Assembly: GCA_963922495.1 (NCBI GenBank)
Contig: CAWUIH010000009.1
Span: 1 to 42,195 of the forward strand
DNA from: CAWUIH01 sp963922495
GTDB lineage: Bacteria; Pseudomonadota; Gammaproteobacteria; Coxiellales; Coxiellaceae
Direction: 5' to 3'
Length of the DNA stretch: 42,195 nt
Shown: piece after piece, positions 17,500-26,640 of the stretch
Layout: every line of letters begins with the position of its first letter
Position numbering within the stretch: the stretch's first letter is position 1
Notes under the pieces: generated by a model
Database searches by the model: none
What the model was told of the DNA's origin: nothing
The model's input: only the letters and a program-made list of their open reading frames with translations
Made by a program: the position numbers and the translations under genes

Positions 17500-17792
17500 G
17501 ATTTATTCCTATTTCTAATTGTTAAAAATCGCGGCAATAATTTCTGTAAGCACAAAATGCCTGAAAGCACCATGCCAATAAAATTAGGAACAAAAACAAA
17601 ATAATTATGCAAATACAAACCGTAGACGACCCAACCGATGAAAGAAACAAACATTGTGAGGACCATGGCAATAGAAAGATTCTGCGCCACACCTTTGATA
17701 TAGTTTTTTATTACTTGACTGGTCAAACCATAGCTGACGTAAATGGTTGTAATTGTTGATGCGACATAACCGATGATAGTGCCTGCACTCAT
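17484..17792 (-). CDS. SemiSWEET-like (PQ-loop) small sugar transporter
   Basis: A 102-residue protein with three hydrophobic helices (about 3-22, 37-58 and 62-86), the size and layout of bacterial SemiSWEETs, which dimerise to form a sugar channel. The PQ-loop position in helix 1 reads SQ (25-26, LTSQVIKNY) instead of PQ. Helix 2 carries the expected Trp-x-x-Tyr-Gly (W54), and the sugar-pocket Asn is N70 in VPNFIG. A GAGGTAGGGA ribosome site precedes the ATG. The next gene overlaps by 16 bases, so the two are translationally linked. The PQ to SQ change may alter gating. Family call is by motif and topology. Confidence 0.75.
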   Translation of the reverse strand: MSAGTIIGYVASTITTIYVSYGLTSQVIKNYIKGVAQNLSIAMVLTMFVSFIGWVVYGLYLHNYFVFVPNFIGMVLSGILCLQKLLPRFLTIRNRNKSCPSG

Positions 17793-17947
17793 TCCCTACC
17801 TCATTTTTCGATCATTTATTAGACAGTATCACTTTTTACAAAGCGAAGCAATTCTCGTGATTTGCCGATTTATGCTTTTGAATATCCAATTCTCACCCGA
17901 GTTATTCGATTGGAGCATTTCGATTTCTACGATACAATAGTTGTGCC

Positions 17948-20113
17948 ATGGATATTTCAACCTTGCTAGCTTCCTTGAATCAACCACAACGCGATACCGT
18001 ATGCGCTACCGAGCAACACATGCTGATATTGGCCGGTGCTGGTAGTGGTAAAACCACTGTGCTCACTCGTAGAATATCCTATCTAATCGAATCTGTCGGT
18101 ATTTCGCCCTTTAGTATTCTTGCGGTAACTTTCACCAATAAAGCAGCACATGAAATGCGTAACCGGATTGAATCTTTGTTGGGCTTATCCCTTAATCAAA
18201 TGTGGGTCGGCACCTTTCATGGATTGGCACACCGCCTACTTCGCACACACTGGTATGAAGCAAAGCTACCACAATCGTTTCAAATTTTAGATGCCGATGA
18301 TCAATATCGTATTATCCGACGTATTCAACGTGGACTTAATCTGGAAGAAGCTAAGTGGCCACCAAAACAAACTCAATGGTTTATCAACAGGCAAAAAGAA
18401 CAAGGGCAACGATCTAAAAATAACATTGATCACGACGATAACTATTTTTCAGAAACTCTCAATCGCGTTTATCGTGTCTATGAAGAAACCTGCCAGCGCA
18501 GTGGCTTGGTGGATTTTGCAGAATTATTGTTACGCTCTCTGGAATTATTACGACACAATGACGATATTCGCCAACATTATCAACAACGTTTTAAGCATAT
18601 ACTGGTTGACGAGTTTCAAGACACTAATAATTTACAGTACGATTGGATAAAAACCCTGGTAGGTAATCAGACTTTCGTCATGGCGGTTGGTGACGACGAC
18701 CAGTCAATTTATAGTTGGCGCGGGGCGAACATCAATAACATTCACCGTTTTACCAAGGATTATCATAACGCCGAAACCATCCGGCTAGAACAAAATTATC
18801 GCTCACCACAGAATGTACTTGATGCCGCCAATGCAGTCATTGCAAACAATAACAATCGCTTAGGTAAAAAATTATGGAGTGATCGTGCAAATGGTGAACC
18901 AATCAGACTATACACCGCATTTAACGACCGCGATGAGACACATTACATCGTTTCGGTTATTGAGCAGTGGCTTGACTCTGGCAGAAAACCCAGCGAAGTG
19001 GCAGTCTTGTACCGCTCCAACGCCCAATCACGAATCCTTGAAGAACGCTTAATTGACCGAAAAATTCCATATCGCATTTATGGAGGGCTGAAATTCTTTG
19101 ACCGCGCTGAAATTAAAGATGCACTGGCGTATCTGCGGTTGCTAAATAATCAATCCGATGATGCTGCTTTTGAGCGTATTGTCAATACACCCACACGAGG
19201 CATCGGTAATATTACGCTTGTTAAACTACGTAGCATTGCCCGCGAAAATAATCTATCACTGTGGCAAGCAGCAGCTGAAGTGTTAGCGAAGAATCAATTA
19301 ACGTCACGCGCTGCTAATGCATTACGCCAGTTTGTAGCGTTAATTAACAATATTCATCAAACTACCCGAAACGCAACGCTTGCTGAGCAAGTGGAACAAA
19401 CCTTACAAAAAACCACTTTACTAGAACATTACAAAAAAGATAAAACAGAGAAAGGCCTATCTCGTGTTGAAAACCTTGAAGAACTAGTTAATGCTGTTTC
19501 CCAATTTAGACCTGAAGAGGGCCTACAATTAACTCCTCTCGATGCTTTTTTGTCGCATGTTGCCCTAGAAACTGGTGAAGAACAAGCCGAGAATTACAGC
19601 GATTATGTCAGTTTAATGACGTTACACTCCGCAAAAGGGCTAGAATTTCCATTAGTGATTATCAGTGGCCTTGAGGAAGATTTATTTCCACATCGCATGT
19701 CATTAGACGAGGCTCATGGTTTGGAGGAGGAACGGCGACTCTGCTATGTGGGTATGACGCGAGCAAGAGAAAAATTGGTATTGACTTATGCTGAATCTCG
19801 CCGTCTACATGGACTGGAAAGGATGTGTCAACCATCGCGGTTCCTCGCCGAAATTCCCGCTGAATTAATCGATGCCGTGCGCCCGAAAACCCGCGTGTCT
19901 AAACCTAGCGTTGCGCCAATACACGTTTCGCAATACAAGGAAATAGGAGAAACTGGACTGTACGTTGGGCAACGTGTGCATCACAAAAAATTTGGCACAG
20001 GAACGATTATCAACTTTGAAGGCCATAGTGAGCATGCGCGATTGCAGGTGAAATTCGAGAAATATGGTACAAAATGGTTAGTAGCAAGTTATGCTAAATT
20101 AGAAGCACTATAG
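17948..20113 (+). CDS. uvrD: DNA helicase II
   Basis: A 721-residue SF1A 3'-5' helicase of nucleotide excision and mismatch repair. All motifs are visible: Q motif LNQPQRDTV, motif I AGAGSGKTT (29-37), motif II VDEFQDTN, motif III VGDDDQSIYSWRGA, motif IV LEQNYRS, motif V LMTLHSAKGLEF and motif VI YVGMTRAREKL. The C-terminal Tudor-like RNA-polymerase-binding domain (VGQRVHHKKFGTGTIINFEG) marks UvrD rather than Rep. It is monocistronic. No LexA-type operator is seen in the 155 bases upstream, so SOS induction is not supported here. Confidence 0.97.
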   Translation: MDISTLLASLNQPQRDTVCATEQHMLILAGAGSGKTTVLTRRISYLIESVGISPFSILAVTFTNKAAHEMRNRIESLLGLSLNQMWVGTFHGLAHRLLRTHWYEAKLPQSFQILDADDQYRIIRRIQRGLNLEEAKWPPKQTQWFINRQKEQGQRSKNNIDHDDNYFSETLNRVYRVYEETCQRSGLVDFAELLLRSLELLRHNDDIRQHYQQRFKHILVDEFQDTNNLQYDWIKTLVGNQTFVMAVGDDDQSIYSWRGANINNIHRFTKDYHNAETIRLEQNYRSPQNVLDAANAVIANNNNRLGKKLWSDRANGEPIRLYTAFNDRDETHYIVSVIEQWLDSGRKPSEVAVLYRSNAQSRILEERLIDRKIPYRIYGGLKFFDRAEIKDALAYLRLLNNQSDDAAFERIVNTPTRGIGNITLVKLRSIARENNLSLWQAAAEVLAKNQLTSRAANALRQFVALINNIHQTTRNATLAEQVEQTLQKTTLLEHYKKDKTEKGLSRVENLEELVNAVSQFRPEEGLQLTPLDAFLSHVALETGEEQAENYSDYVSLMTLHSAKGLEFPLVIISGLEEDLFPHRMSLDEAHGLEEERRLCYVGMTRAREKLVLTYAESRRLHGLERMCQPSRFLAEIPAELIDAVRPKTRVSKPSVAPIHVSQYKEIGETGLYVGQRVHHKKFGTGTIINFEGHSEHARLQVKFEKYGTKWLVASYAKLEAL

Positions 20114-20184
20114 CGCCTGTAATTATTACAATTGAAAGATGCTATTGACAAAGAATCGTCCATTCTCATCTTGATAACAGCATC

Positions 20185-21477
20185 CTAGTTTTGAGTTATA
20201 TTCTTACAAAAAGTCTCTTTCGCTAGAAAAGCTAAAATTGCACTCATAAAAAAGGCGATGGGCAAAATTATAATGGCTGTTTGAAAATTACTATTAGTGT
20301 AAATTGGCACCTTATTAACTAATTTGTGAGACCAATGCAGCTGCATCAACCATCCAAACAAAGGTTGAGTAAAACCACCAGCCATAATCATAATCGAAGC
20401 CAGGCCCTCAGCCGTTGCCGTTAACAACGGTGAATTGCTTTCGGTTATCAGCGGATAACTGATGACTTGGGAGCTGGTGATAAATCCCAGTGCAAAAAAT
20501 AGTATGACTAATATCCATAGCGGTAGTGGTGTCACAAACATCATCACGAGAATCACACCGATTGCAAGGATTGCACTGACTATCATCGGTAGCAAACGAC
20601 GACCCATGGTATCTGAAAGCCAGCCCAACACTGGTGAGCCAATCATCGTACCAATAAATAACATTGATGTGACTAAGGAAGCATTTTTGGTAGTCAACCC
20701 GTGAATTTGCATTAAGTAAAGCCCTCCCCACAACGCACCGAATAGGAAGATAGGTAAATTCATCAATGAGGTATATAATCCAGCAAGCCAATTTTGAGCA
20801 TTCTTAGCAACCAACCCTAACATTAACCAAAAGCCCATGGTACGCAACGTACTTTTTTGCTCTTGCACCGTTTCGTGATGGCCTGGAGGATGATCTGTAA
20901 CACAACAAATCACCACAATCAGCATTGCAATACCGATCAAGCCATCTATGAGCATAGCATATCGCCATCCAAGTGCCTCAATTAGTAGCGTTGCCGGAGT
21001 TTGCGCTACCAAACCACCGAACATTGCAAAGGTGATAATCAAACCGATAATAAAGGCAAGTTTATTCGATGGAAACCATCGAGATGCTAATCGAACATTA
21101 CTTAACAGTACGAAAGCTCCACCAACTCCAATAAGAGCACGACACAAAATAGCCTGCCACAGAGTTTGTGAAACGGCGAATCCAATAGTGCAGATAATAC
21201 AAAGCGAGAATGCGAAAATGATTATTTTTCGTGTTGAGAATCGATCTAGCAACATTCCTGCAGGGAACAACATGAAAACAACCGTATAAAAGTAACTCGC
21301 CGATAATGCACCGAGGGTAATGACATTAATATGAAAGGCGCTAATCAGGTAAGGCCCCAGTGTATTTGGTAAATTGAGCTGGATAAATACAAAAAAGAAA
21401 AACAGAGAACCCGAAAAACATACTACCCAAGGTTGACCCCGGTAATGATAATTATGGTGATTATATTCTAACTTCAT
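20185..21477 (-). CDS. MFS transporter coupled to thymidine kinase
   Basis: A 430-residue, 12-helix major facilitator. The helix 2-3 loop reads GMLLDRFSTRKI and the helix 8-9 loop GWLSDTMGRR, both standard MFS signatures. General features (SSQVISYPLITESN, MIMAGGFTQPLFGWLMQ) recall the Pht carriers of Legionella, some of which import amino acids and some pyrimidine nucleosides. Its ATG overlaps the tdk stop (ATGA at 21474-21477), so its translation depends on thymidine kinase. This makes thymidine or another pyrimidine nucleoside the most economical substrate, though that is inference. The C-terminus is short and cytoplasmic. Confidence 0.88.
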   Translation of the reverse strand: MKLEYNHHNYHYRGQPWVVCFSGSLFFFFVFIQLNLPNTLGPYLISAFHINVITLGALSASYFYTVVFMLFPAGMLLDRFSTRKIIIFAFSLCIICTIGFAVSQTLWQAILCRALIGVGGAFVLLSNVRLASRWFPSNKLAFIIGLIITFAMFGGLVAQTPATLLIEALGWRYAMLIDGLIGIAMLIVVICCVTDHPPGHHETVQEQKSTLRTMGFWLMLGLVAKNAQNWLAGLYTSLMNLPIFLFGALWGGLYLMQIHGLTTKNASLVTSMLFIGTMIGSPVLGWLSDTMGRRLLPMIVSAILAIGVILVMMFVTPLPLWILVILFFALGFITSSQVISYPLITESNSPLLTATAEGLASIMIMAGGFTQPLFGWLMQLHWSHKLVNKVPIYTNSNFQTAIIILPIAFFMSAILAFLAKETFCKNITQN

Positions 21478-22058
21478 GAATGTGGTTGCTCCAATTTAAA
21501 GTGATGACGGCATACAGCAATATAACTTTCATTGCCTCCGATTTGTACCTGCGCCCCATCACGAGTGACTTTCCCTACTTTATCGACTCTCAAGTTCATC
21601 GTTGCTTTTTTGCCACAATGACAAATGGTTTTAAGCTCAATCAACAAATCAGCCCAAGCCAAAAGATACAAACTCCCTACAAACGGCTCACCTAAAAAAT
21701 CTGTACGAATACCATAAGCCAACACCGGAACGGTCAGCTCATCGGTGATATCTCCTAACTGTTGTACTTGCTGTTTAGTCAAAAATTGCGCCTCATCAAC
21801 TAATACACACCGAATATTGGGATTTTTTTTCAGCGCCGCTTTAACAAGCGCAAATATATCGCTATTCTGTTGAAATATGTTTGCTTTTTGCTTTAGGCCA
21901 ATCCGCGAACCGATCACACCCTGGCCATAACGACTGTCTAATGCCGGAGCCAACAAGAACGTATCCATACCCCGCTCATTATAATTATAGCTGGATTGCA
22001 GCAGTGCCGTACTTTTGCCTGCGTTCATCGCGGAATAGTAAAAATGCAATTTCGCCAA
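21474..22058 (-). CDS. tdk: Thymidine kinase
   Basis: A 194-residue type II thymidine kinase phosphorylating thymidine to dTMP for salvage. The P-loop reads AMNAGKST (10-17), the Walker B/DEAQ box is VDEAQFL, and the structural zinc ligands are CHCGKKA plus a C-terminal CRHH. The lasso-loop region carries YIAVCRHHF. Length is typical. It is the first gene of a two-gene minus-strand operon with the MFS carrier. The ATG is preceded by GGAGGATATTTG, a good ribosome site. Confidence 0.96.
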   Translation of the reverse strand: MAKLHFYYSAMNAGKSTALLQSSYNYNERGMDTFLLAPALDSRYGQGVIGSRIGLKQKANIFQQNSDIFALVKAALKKNPNIRCVLVDEAQFLTKQQVQQLGDITDELTVPVLAYGIRTDFLGEPFVGSLYLLAWADLLIELKTICHCGKKATMNLRVDKVGKVTRDGAQVQIGGNESYIAVCRHHFKLEQPHS

Positions 22059-22169
22059 ATATCCTCCAAATAGTTCACGTGATCATCGCATTACACAATC
22101 TTTAAAGCAATCGCTGAATACGCAATTGATTGCTAAGGTGTGTTGAATTAACTGAAGCATGGCGATATC

Positions 22170-22778
22170 ATGAATACCATGATAGCAAATAAATACATCC
22201 TAATACCATTAGCACTTTCTGTGCTAGGGTTGTTTTCCCAACCCGTTTTCGCAAATTCTACTGCCACAAAATTACCTGATAATTTAAGGAGTTGCCCTTC
22301 TCCTAAACAGCTGAGTCGCAACCCCAACACCAAAATTTGGAGTGCACCTGGAGGCTGGAAAAGCGAACCCTATACTTTTGTTGAGACCTTAGACAAATTT
22401 ATCGGTGCACGCTGGCAAGGGGTTAACGTTGGAAATTTAGCTTGTATTTATGAATCTAATCAACAGTTGAGCTTCCCAGTAATATTACGTTATTACACAA
22501 TTGTGCCGCTACCTGAGCGACAGTTCATGATTTCTACTCCTTCAAAACAGCCAGTTGCCGTTAACGCTGTACAGATGAATAAACGGCAAAACAATCACCC
22601 TTTGTGGTTAATAAAAACAAAATGGTCACAGAACCTCGGGGGTTTCGCAAACTGCTACTCCCATAACCCGCTAGATTGTGTATTCAAAGACCCTAAGACC
22701 ACAAAATCAGGTAATATTTACCAAGAAGTATCTGATCTTAAGAATCAGTCTACTACTTCGATTCAACAAAACTATTAA
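22170..22778 (+). CDS. Secreted protein of unknown function
   Basis: A 202-residue protein with a clear Sec signal peptide (ILIPLALSVLGLFSQPVFA, cleavage near residue 28). The mature part has CPSP near its start, a GGWKSE segment, a tract around FIGARWQGVNVGNLACIYE, and three further Cys or Cys-like positions later (FANCYSHNPLDCVF), suggesting disulfides in the periplasm or outside. The CPSP/W/ACIYE pattern faintly recalls DUF3757-type proteins, but I cannot confirm it. The start is either ATG 22170 or ATG 22179. It lies 16 bases before the acyltransferase gene and heads the heme-gene chain. No function assigned. Confidence 0.7.
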   Translation: MNTMIANKYILIPLALSVLGLFSQPVFANSTATKLPDNLRSCPSPKQLSRNPNTKIWSAPGGWKSEPYTFVETLDKFIGARWQGVNVGNLACIYESNQQLSFPVILRYYTIVPLPERQFMISTPSKQPVAVNAVQMNKRQNNHPLWLIKTKWSQNLGGFANCYSHNPLDCVFKDPKTTKSGNIYQEVSDLKNQSTTSIQQNY

Positions 22779-22794
22779 ATGTAAGGATCTTCTA

Positions 22795-23691
22795 ATGGTT
22801 CCTTTTTGGCGAAAATTTACGGGTATCCTCTCTTTATTCGCATTTATCATTGCCTCGACAGTACTTAGCACACTTGCATTACTATTTGCCATTTTCGCGC
22901 GTATATTCCCAATGCTTTTTTGGTATCAATTTTGGATGCGTGTTGCTCTTAAAATGCCCGTTTATTGGGCCGGCACATGCAAATATATTTTACGACTTCA
23001 TCGCCGCCATCGCTGGATAATCAACGGTGATAGTCAGTCACTATCCTGTCAACATTCTTATCTACTGTTTAGTAATCATCAAAATTGGCTAGACATTTTA
23101 ATTTTAGGGGCAGTATTCAACCCCCAGGCACCTACTATTAAATTTTTTCTGAAGCGTGAGCTATTATGGTCGTTGCCGTTACTGGGAGTTACGGTTCGCC
23201 TACTAGAGTACCCTTTTTTGCGTAGGCACAAACGTGAAGATATTCGCAAACATCCCGAACTAAAAAATGTTGATATCGAAACAACAAAAGCGGCTTGTAA
23301 AAAATTCATATTATTTCCAACAACGATCATGAACTTCGTGGAAGGCACTCGTTTTACTGCTGAAAAACGTGAACAACAAGCCTCACCTTATCGGAACCTA
23401 CTAAAGCCAAAGGCTGCTGGAATCGCCATGGTGTTGAAAGAATGCCATCATCACCTGAGTGGAATTATCAACACAAGTATTTATTACTCACAAAAAACTT
23501 CCATTTGGGCGTATTTCATCCAAGAACCGATGACCATTCAAGTTGATTTTGAACGACTCCCAATCAGCGACGATCTAATCGGCAATTATTATAGTGATAG
23601 AAACTTTCGGCGCTATATCCAACACTGGCTTAATGAACTGTGGTCACGCAAAGATAATTTACTCGATGAAGCTAAGAATAATAACACGTAA
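22795..23691 (+). CDS. PlsC-type lysophospholipid acyltransferase (YihG-like)
   Basis: A 298-residue membrane-bound 1-acylglycerophosphate acyltransferase-family protein. It has an N-terminal hydrophobic region (about 8-50), the catalytic HX4D box NHQNWLD (94-100) and the acceptor-binding block FVEGTRF (181-187). Length and the RLLEYPFLRRHKRED segment resemble the longer YihG/YihO-type acyltransferases rather than housekeeping PlsC of about 245 residues. The start at 22795 has AAGGA 8 bases upstream; the open frame extends back to 22678 without support. The 3' end overlaps hemC by 26 bases. Acyl donor and acceptor are inferred from family only. Confidence 0.88.
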   Translation: MVPFWRKFTGILSLFAFIIASTVLSTLALLFAIFARIFPMLFWYQFWMRVALKMPVYWAGTCKYILRLHRRHRWIINGDSQSLSCQHSYLLFSNHQNWLDILILGAVFNPQAPTIKFFLKRELLWSLPLLGVTVRLLEYPFLRRHKREDIRKHPELKNVDIETTKAACKKFILFPTTIMNFVEGTRFTAEKREQQASPYRNLLKPKAAGIAMVLKECHHHLSGIINTSIYYSQKTSIWAYFIQEPMTIQVDFERLPISDDLIGNYYSDRNFRRYIQHWLNELWSRKDNLLDEAKNNNT

Positions 23692-24571
23692 TAGCCCTTT
23701 GGCTTTATGGCAAGCGAATCATGTCAAATCCCTGATTACGCAGTATCATCCTCAGTGCCGTTGTCATATTATCCCAACCACTTCTCAAGGCGATCGCACC
23801 CAACAAGCACTCACCAATATTGGTGGTAAAAACTTATTTGTAAAAGATTTACAAGTAGCGCTGTTAAACGGTACCGCGGATATTGCTGTTCATTCCATTA
23901 AAGATATATCAGTGTATCCTACCCCGGGACTGGTTTTGGCTTGTTTTATAATGCGAGATGATGTCCGCGATGTGTTTATTTCAAATAAATTCAACAGGAT
24001 ATCAGATTTGAGTTCTGGTTCTACTATCGGAACATCAAGCCCTCGCCGCGCCTGTCAGCTAAAAAATCAATACCCGCAGATTGAGATCAAAGCAATACGC
24101 GGTAATGTAGGCACGCGACTAAAAAAACTCGATGACGGTGACTATGATGCCATTGTTCTAGCTGCAGCTGGTTTAAAACGTTTAAAATTATCACATCTTG
24201 TGAACGAATATTTAAATCCAATGGAATTTATTCCAGCCATCGGCCAAGGTGCCATCGGAATAGAATGTCGTACTAACGATACCCAAATACAACAATTATT
24301 AAAGCCGATTAACGATTCGTCGGCAGAATGTACCGTTTTGGCAGAACGTGCTGTTAATCAAATACTGGGAGGCGACTGCTTTACACCAATCGGTGCTTAC
24401 AGCCACATTGACAATGAAACCTTACAAATACACGCTACTATTGGATCTCTAACAAATAACCAAATTATTCGTGTTAACCGTTCTGGTAGTATTAAAAACC
24501 CACAACAGCTCGGTTATCAAGCAGCAGAGCAGCTTATTGCTATGGGGGCAAAGGCATTATTGAAAAAATGA
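23666..24571 (+). CDS. hemC: Hydroxymethylbilane synthase (porphobilinogen deaminase)
   Basis: A 301-residue HemC that polymerises four porphobilinogens into hydroxymethylbilane. The N-terminus is the conserved LRIITRNSPLALWQA. The cofactor-binding cysteine is C238 in LGGDCFTPIGAY. Arg-rich substrate sites (GTSSPRRACQL, IRGNVGTRL) are present. The start at 23666, inside the end of the acyltransferase gene, is set by family alignment; upstream codons to 23594 are not conserved. The stop overlaps the next ATG (ATGA at 24568-24571). Heme genes C and D are separated by one small gene here instead of being adjacent. Confidence 0.96.
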   Translation: MKLRIITRNSPLALWQANHVKSLITQYHPQCRCHIIPTTSQGDRTQQALTNIGGKNLFVKDLQVALLNGTADIAVHSIKDISVYPTPGLVLACFIMRDDVRDVFISNKFNRISDLSSGSTIGTSSPRRACQLKNQYPQIEIKAIRGNVGTRLKKLDDGDYDAIVLAAAGLKRLKLSHLVNEYLNPMEFIPAIGQGAIGIECRTNDTQIQQLLKPINDSSAECTVLAERAVNQILGGDCFTPIGAYSHIDNETLQIHATIGSLTNNQIIRVNRSGSIKNPQQLGYQAAEQLIAMGAKALLKK

Positions 24572-24912
24572 TACAACCGTTTTACAAAATAACGTTTTAT
24601 GTTCCTGAAGCACAACTTGAGGAGGTCAAAACAGCACTGTTTGCAGCAGGTGCTGGAAAAATTGGTAACTATGATCAATGCTGTTGGCAAACCTGTGGCA
24701 TTGGACAATACCGAGCGCTTTCCGGTAGTCGGCCGATGCACCCAAAGGCGGACGAGATAACAAAAGTTTCAGAATATCTAGTCGAAATGATTTGTGAGCC
24801 CCAACATTTGGCAGCCGCTATTAAAGCGTTGGTCGCTACGCACCCTTATGAAGAACCCGCTTACGCTTACTGGGAGATTAATCAACGTGTCTATGACTAC
24901 CCTCAGAAATAA
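24568..24912 (+). CDS. YqfO/NIF3-like small protein
   Basis: A 114-residue protein resembling the CutA-like insert domain of NIF3/YqfO proteins, also found as a free-standing family in gammaproteobacteria. It begins YKITFYVPEAQLEEVKTALF, continues GAGKIGNYDQCCWQT and GQYRALSGSRP, and ends with the strongly conserved HPYEEP (92-97) before AYAYWEI. The molecular role is not established. It is locked into the heme chain: its ATG overlaps the hemC stop by 4 bases and its end overlaps hemD by 20 bases. This suggests co-translation with tetrapyrrole enzymes, though not necessarily a heme function. Confidence 0.82.
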   Translation: MIQPFYKITFYVPEAQLEEVKTALFAAGAGKIGNYDQCCWQTCGIGQYRALSGSRPMHPKADEITKVSEYLVEMICEPQHLAAAIKALVATHPYEEPAYAYWEINQRVYDYPQK

Positions 24913-25627
24913 ACGCATTTTGATCACCCGTCCAGCGCATCAAGCGAATAATTTAAAACGATTTATCTTATCTGCTGGTGGCATCCCCATAGTTTGTCCA
25001 ATGATCACCATTGAATATTTGCCGCTGAATTTTCATGTTGCAGATGCTCAAGCTACTGACATTGCCATATTTGTCAGTGCCAATGCAGTTTTTCCACTAA
25101 AACAAAAATTTGATCAACTTGCTCATGCAAAGATCATAGCCATTGGACCGGGAACCGCAAAAGCCATTATCGACGTCGGTGGTCTGGTGGATTATCTACC
25201 AGAGTATTTTTCCAGCGAAGGCCTACTGACGCTGCCAATTTTAAGTGCTATCCATCACAAAACAATTCGGATTTTTTGCGGCGAACATTCACGTCCGCTG
25301 TTACAACAAACCTTACAACAACGTGGCGCACTTGTTCAGCAAACCGTTTGCTACCGTCGCACAGTTCCAACCCTATCTACAAATATATTGAAAACGCTGC
25401 AACAGCCAATTGATTTAATTATATCTACCAGTAATGAAAGTTTACGAAACATGACACAATTACTAAAAAAACGTCAGGGACTACTCCAATGCTCATTACT
25501 AGTCATTTCAGAAAACATGCGACTCACCGCCCAATCGCTAGGTTATACTGAGGTTTTATGCTCAAACAGTGCCAATGATGAGGCGATCATGGCATTTTTA
25601 CGTTACAATTGGCTAACAGGTAAATAA
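24893..25627 (+). CDS. hemD: Uroporphyrinogen-III synthase
   Basis: A 244-residue HemD that closes and isomerises hydroxymethylbilane into uroporphyrinogen III. The family is weakly conserved; recognisable parts are the start KRILITRPAHQANNLKRFI, AIFVSANAVF, KIIAIGPGTAKAI, the PEYFSSEGLL loop and VCYRRTVP. The start at 24893 fits alignment; the open frame reaches back to 24794 inside the previous gene. Identity is strengthened by its place between hemC and hemX. Confidence 0.92.
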   Translation: MTTLRNKRILITRPAHQANNLKRFILSAGGIPIVCPMITIEYLPLNFHVADAQATDIAIFVSANAVFPLKQKFDQLAHAKIIAIGPGTAKAIIDVGGLVDYLPEYFSSEGLLTLPILSAIHHKTIRIFCGEHSRPLLQQTLQQRGALVQQTVCYRRTVPTLSTNILKTLQQPIDLIISTSNESLRNMTQLLKKRQGLLQCSLLVISENMRLTAQSLGYTEVLCSNSANDEAIMAFLRYNWLTGK

Positions 25628-25647
25628 AAATCCCGGGCAAAAATAAT

Positions 25648-26640
25648 ATGACTGAAAAAAATAAAGAGCCAACACCAACTCCACAAAAATCTTGTGTGAT
25701 TAAAAAAGGTTCTTTGCTGTTTTTAGGGTTGATATTCCTTATCAGTACCACTGCCATTGTCATCGCAATATATTCTAAGATACAAATCACTCAACACAGG
25801 AAAGCACTTGCGATGCAACTGAGTCACAACGACGCTAGGAGCCGCTTGCTACAACAGCAAATGGTCACACTAAAAACGCAAATCAGTAATAATCAACAGC
25901 ATATTAACATTTTGCAGAATGAAAAAAATCATGTCTCAGTAATTGTTTTTCGGCAGCAACTACTTAATATTCTCACTATGGCACAGTCCCAGCTTGATAT
26001 TGGCTACCATATTGCGAACACCATTAAGTTGCTGCAACTAGCTTCTGAGTATGTAAAAACATCAAACATTGCCAAATCTGCTAGCTTACACCAGGCTATT
26101 AGTAACGATTTATCAAGCCTACAACAACTTAAATCAATGACCCCTTCCAAAATCATTGAAAAGCTTGATAACGTCAGTGATGCAATTAGCCAACTTGCTA
26201 TAAAACATAAAATGAGTGGCGACACATCGCCACAAGCCGAAGCGCCAGTAAAGAAATCCGATAATTGGTGGGATAAAACCAAGCAAAGTTTTATCAGTCT
26301 GAAGCATTTGTTTATCATTACTCATCATGCCGAGCCTATAAAACCGTTATTACTTCAAAGCGAAGCCGCCACCTTAAAGAGTAAAATTCAACTTAAGATT
26401 GCTGAAGCAGAATGGGCTGTGATTAACCAACAACAGGATCTATATATCACTAATCTCAAGCAGGCCACTCAGTTTTTGAATGATTATAACGTTGACCCAA
26501 CAACAGTGGATGTCATTAAACACCAACTCTTAAATCTTAGCAAAACCTCACTTTACCCTGCCCATTTCACGCTGCAATCACTACAACTGTTGCAACGCAT
26601 GCCCTCCTCACAACCACTGACAGGACAGCAACCATCATGA
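25648..26640 (+). CDS. hemX: HemX-family membrane protein
   Basis: A 330-residue inner-membrane protein of the HemX family, historically labelled uroporphyrinogen-III C-methyltransferase although this type has no SAM-binding methyltransferase domain. A Pro/Lys-rich cytoplasmic tail is followed by one helix (about 22-43), a periplasmic coiled coil (about 50-95) and a helical domain ending in VDVIKHQLLNLSKTSLYP. The segment NWWDKTKQSF and the Gln-rich helices are usual for HemX. It follows hemD by 20 bases and overlaps hemY by 4. Its exact role in heme synthesis is unproven. Confidence 0.9.
   Translation: MTEKNKEPTPTPQKSCVIKKGSLLFLGLIFLISTTAIVIAIYSKIQITQHRKALAMQLSHNDARSRLLQQQMVTLKTQISNNQQHINILQNEKNHVSVIVFRQQLLNILTMAQSQLDIGYHIANTIKLLQLASEYVKTSNIAKSASLHQAISNDLSSLQQLKSMTPSKIIEKLDNVSDAISQLAIKHKMSGDTSPQAEAPVKKSDNWWDKTKQSFISLKHLFIITHHAEPIKPLLLQSEAATLKSKIQLKIAEAEWAVINQQQDLYITNLKQATQFLNDYNVDPTTVDVIKHQLLNLSKTSLYPAHFTLQSLQLLQRMPSSQPLTGQQPS

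Noticed and set aside
17793..17947. LexA (SOS) operator before uvrD
   Set aside because: No CTGT-N8-ACAG palindrome is present in the intergenic region.
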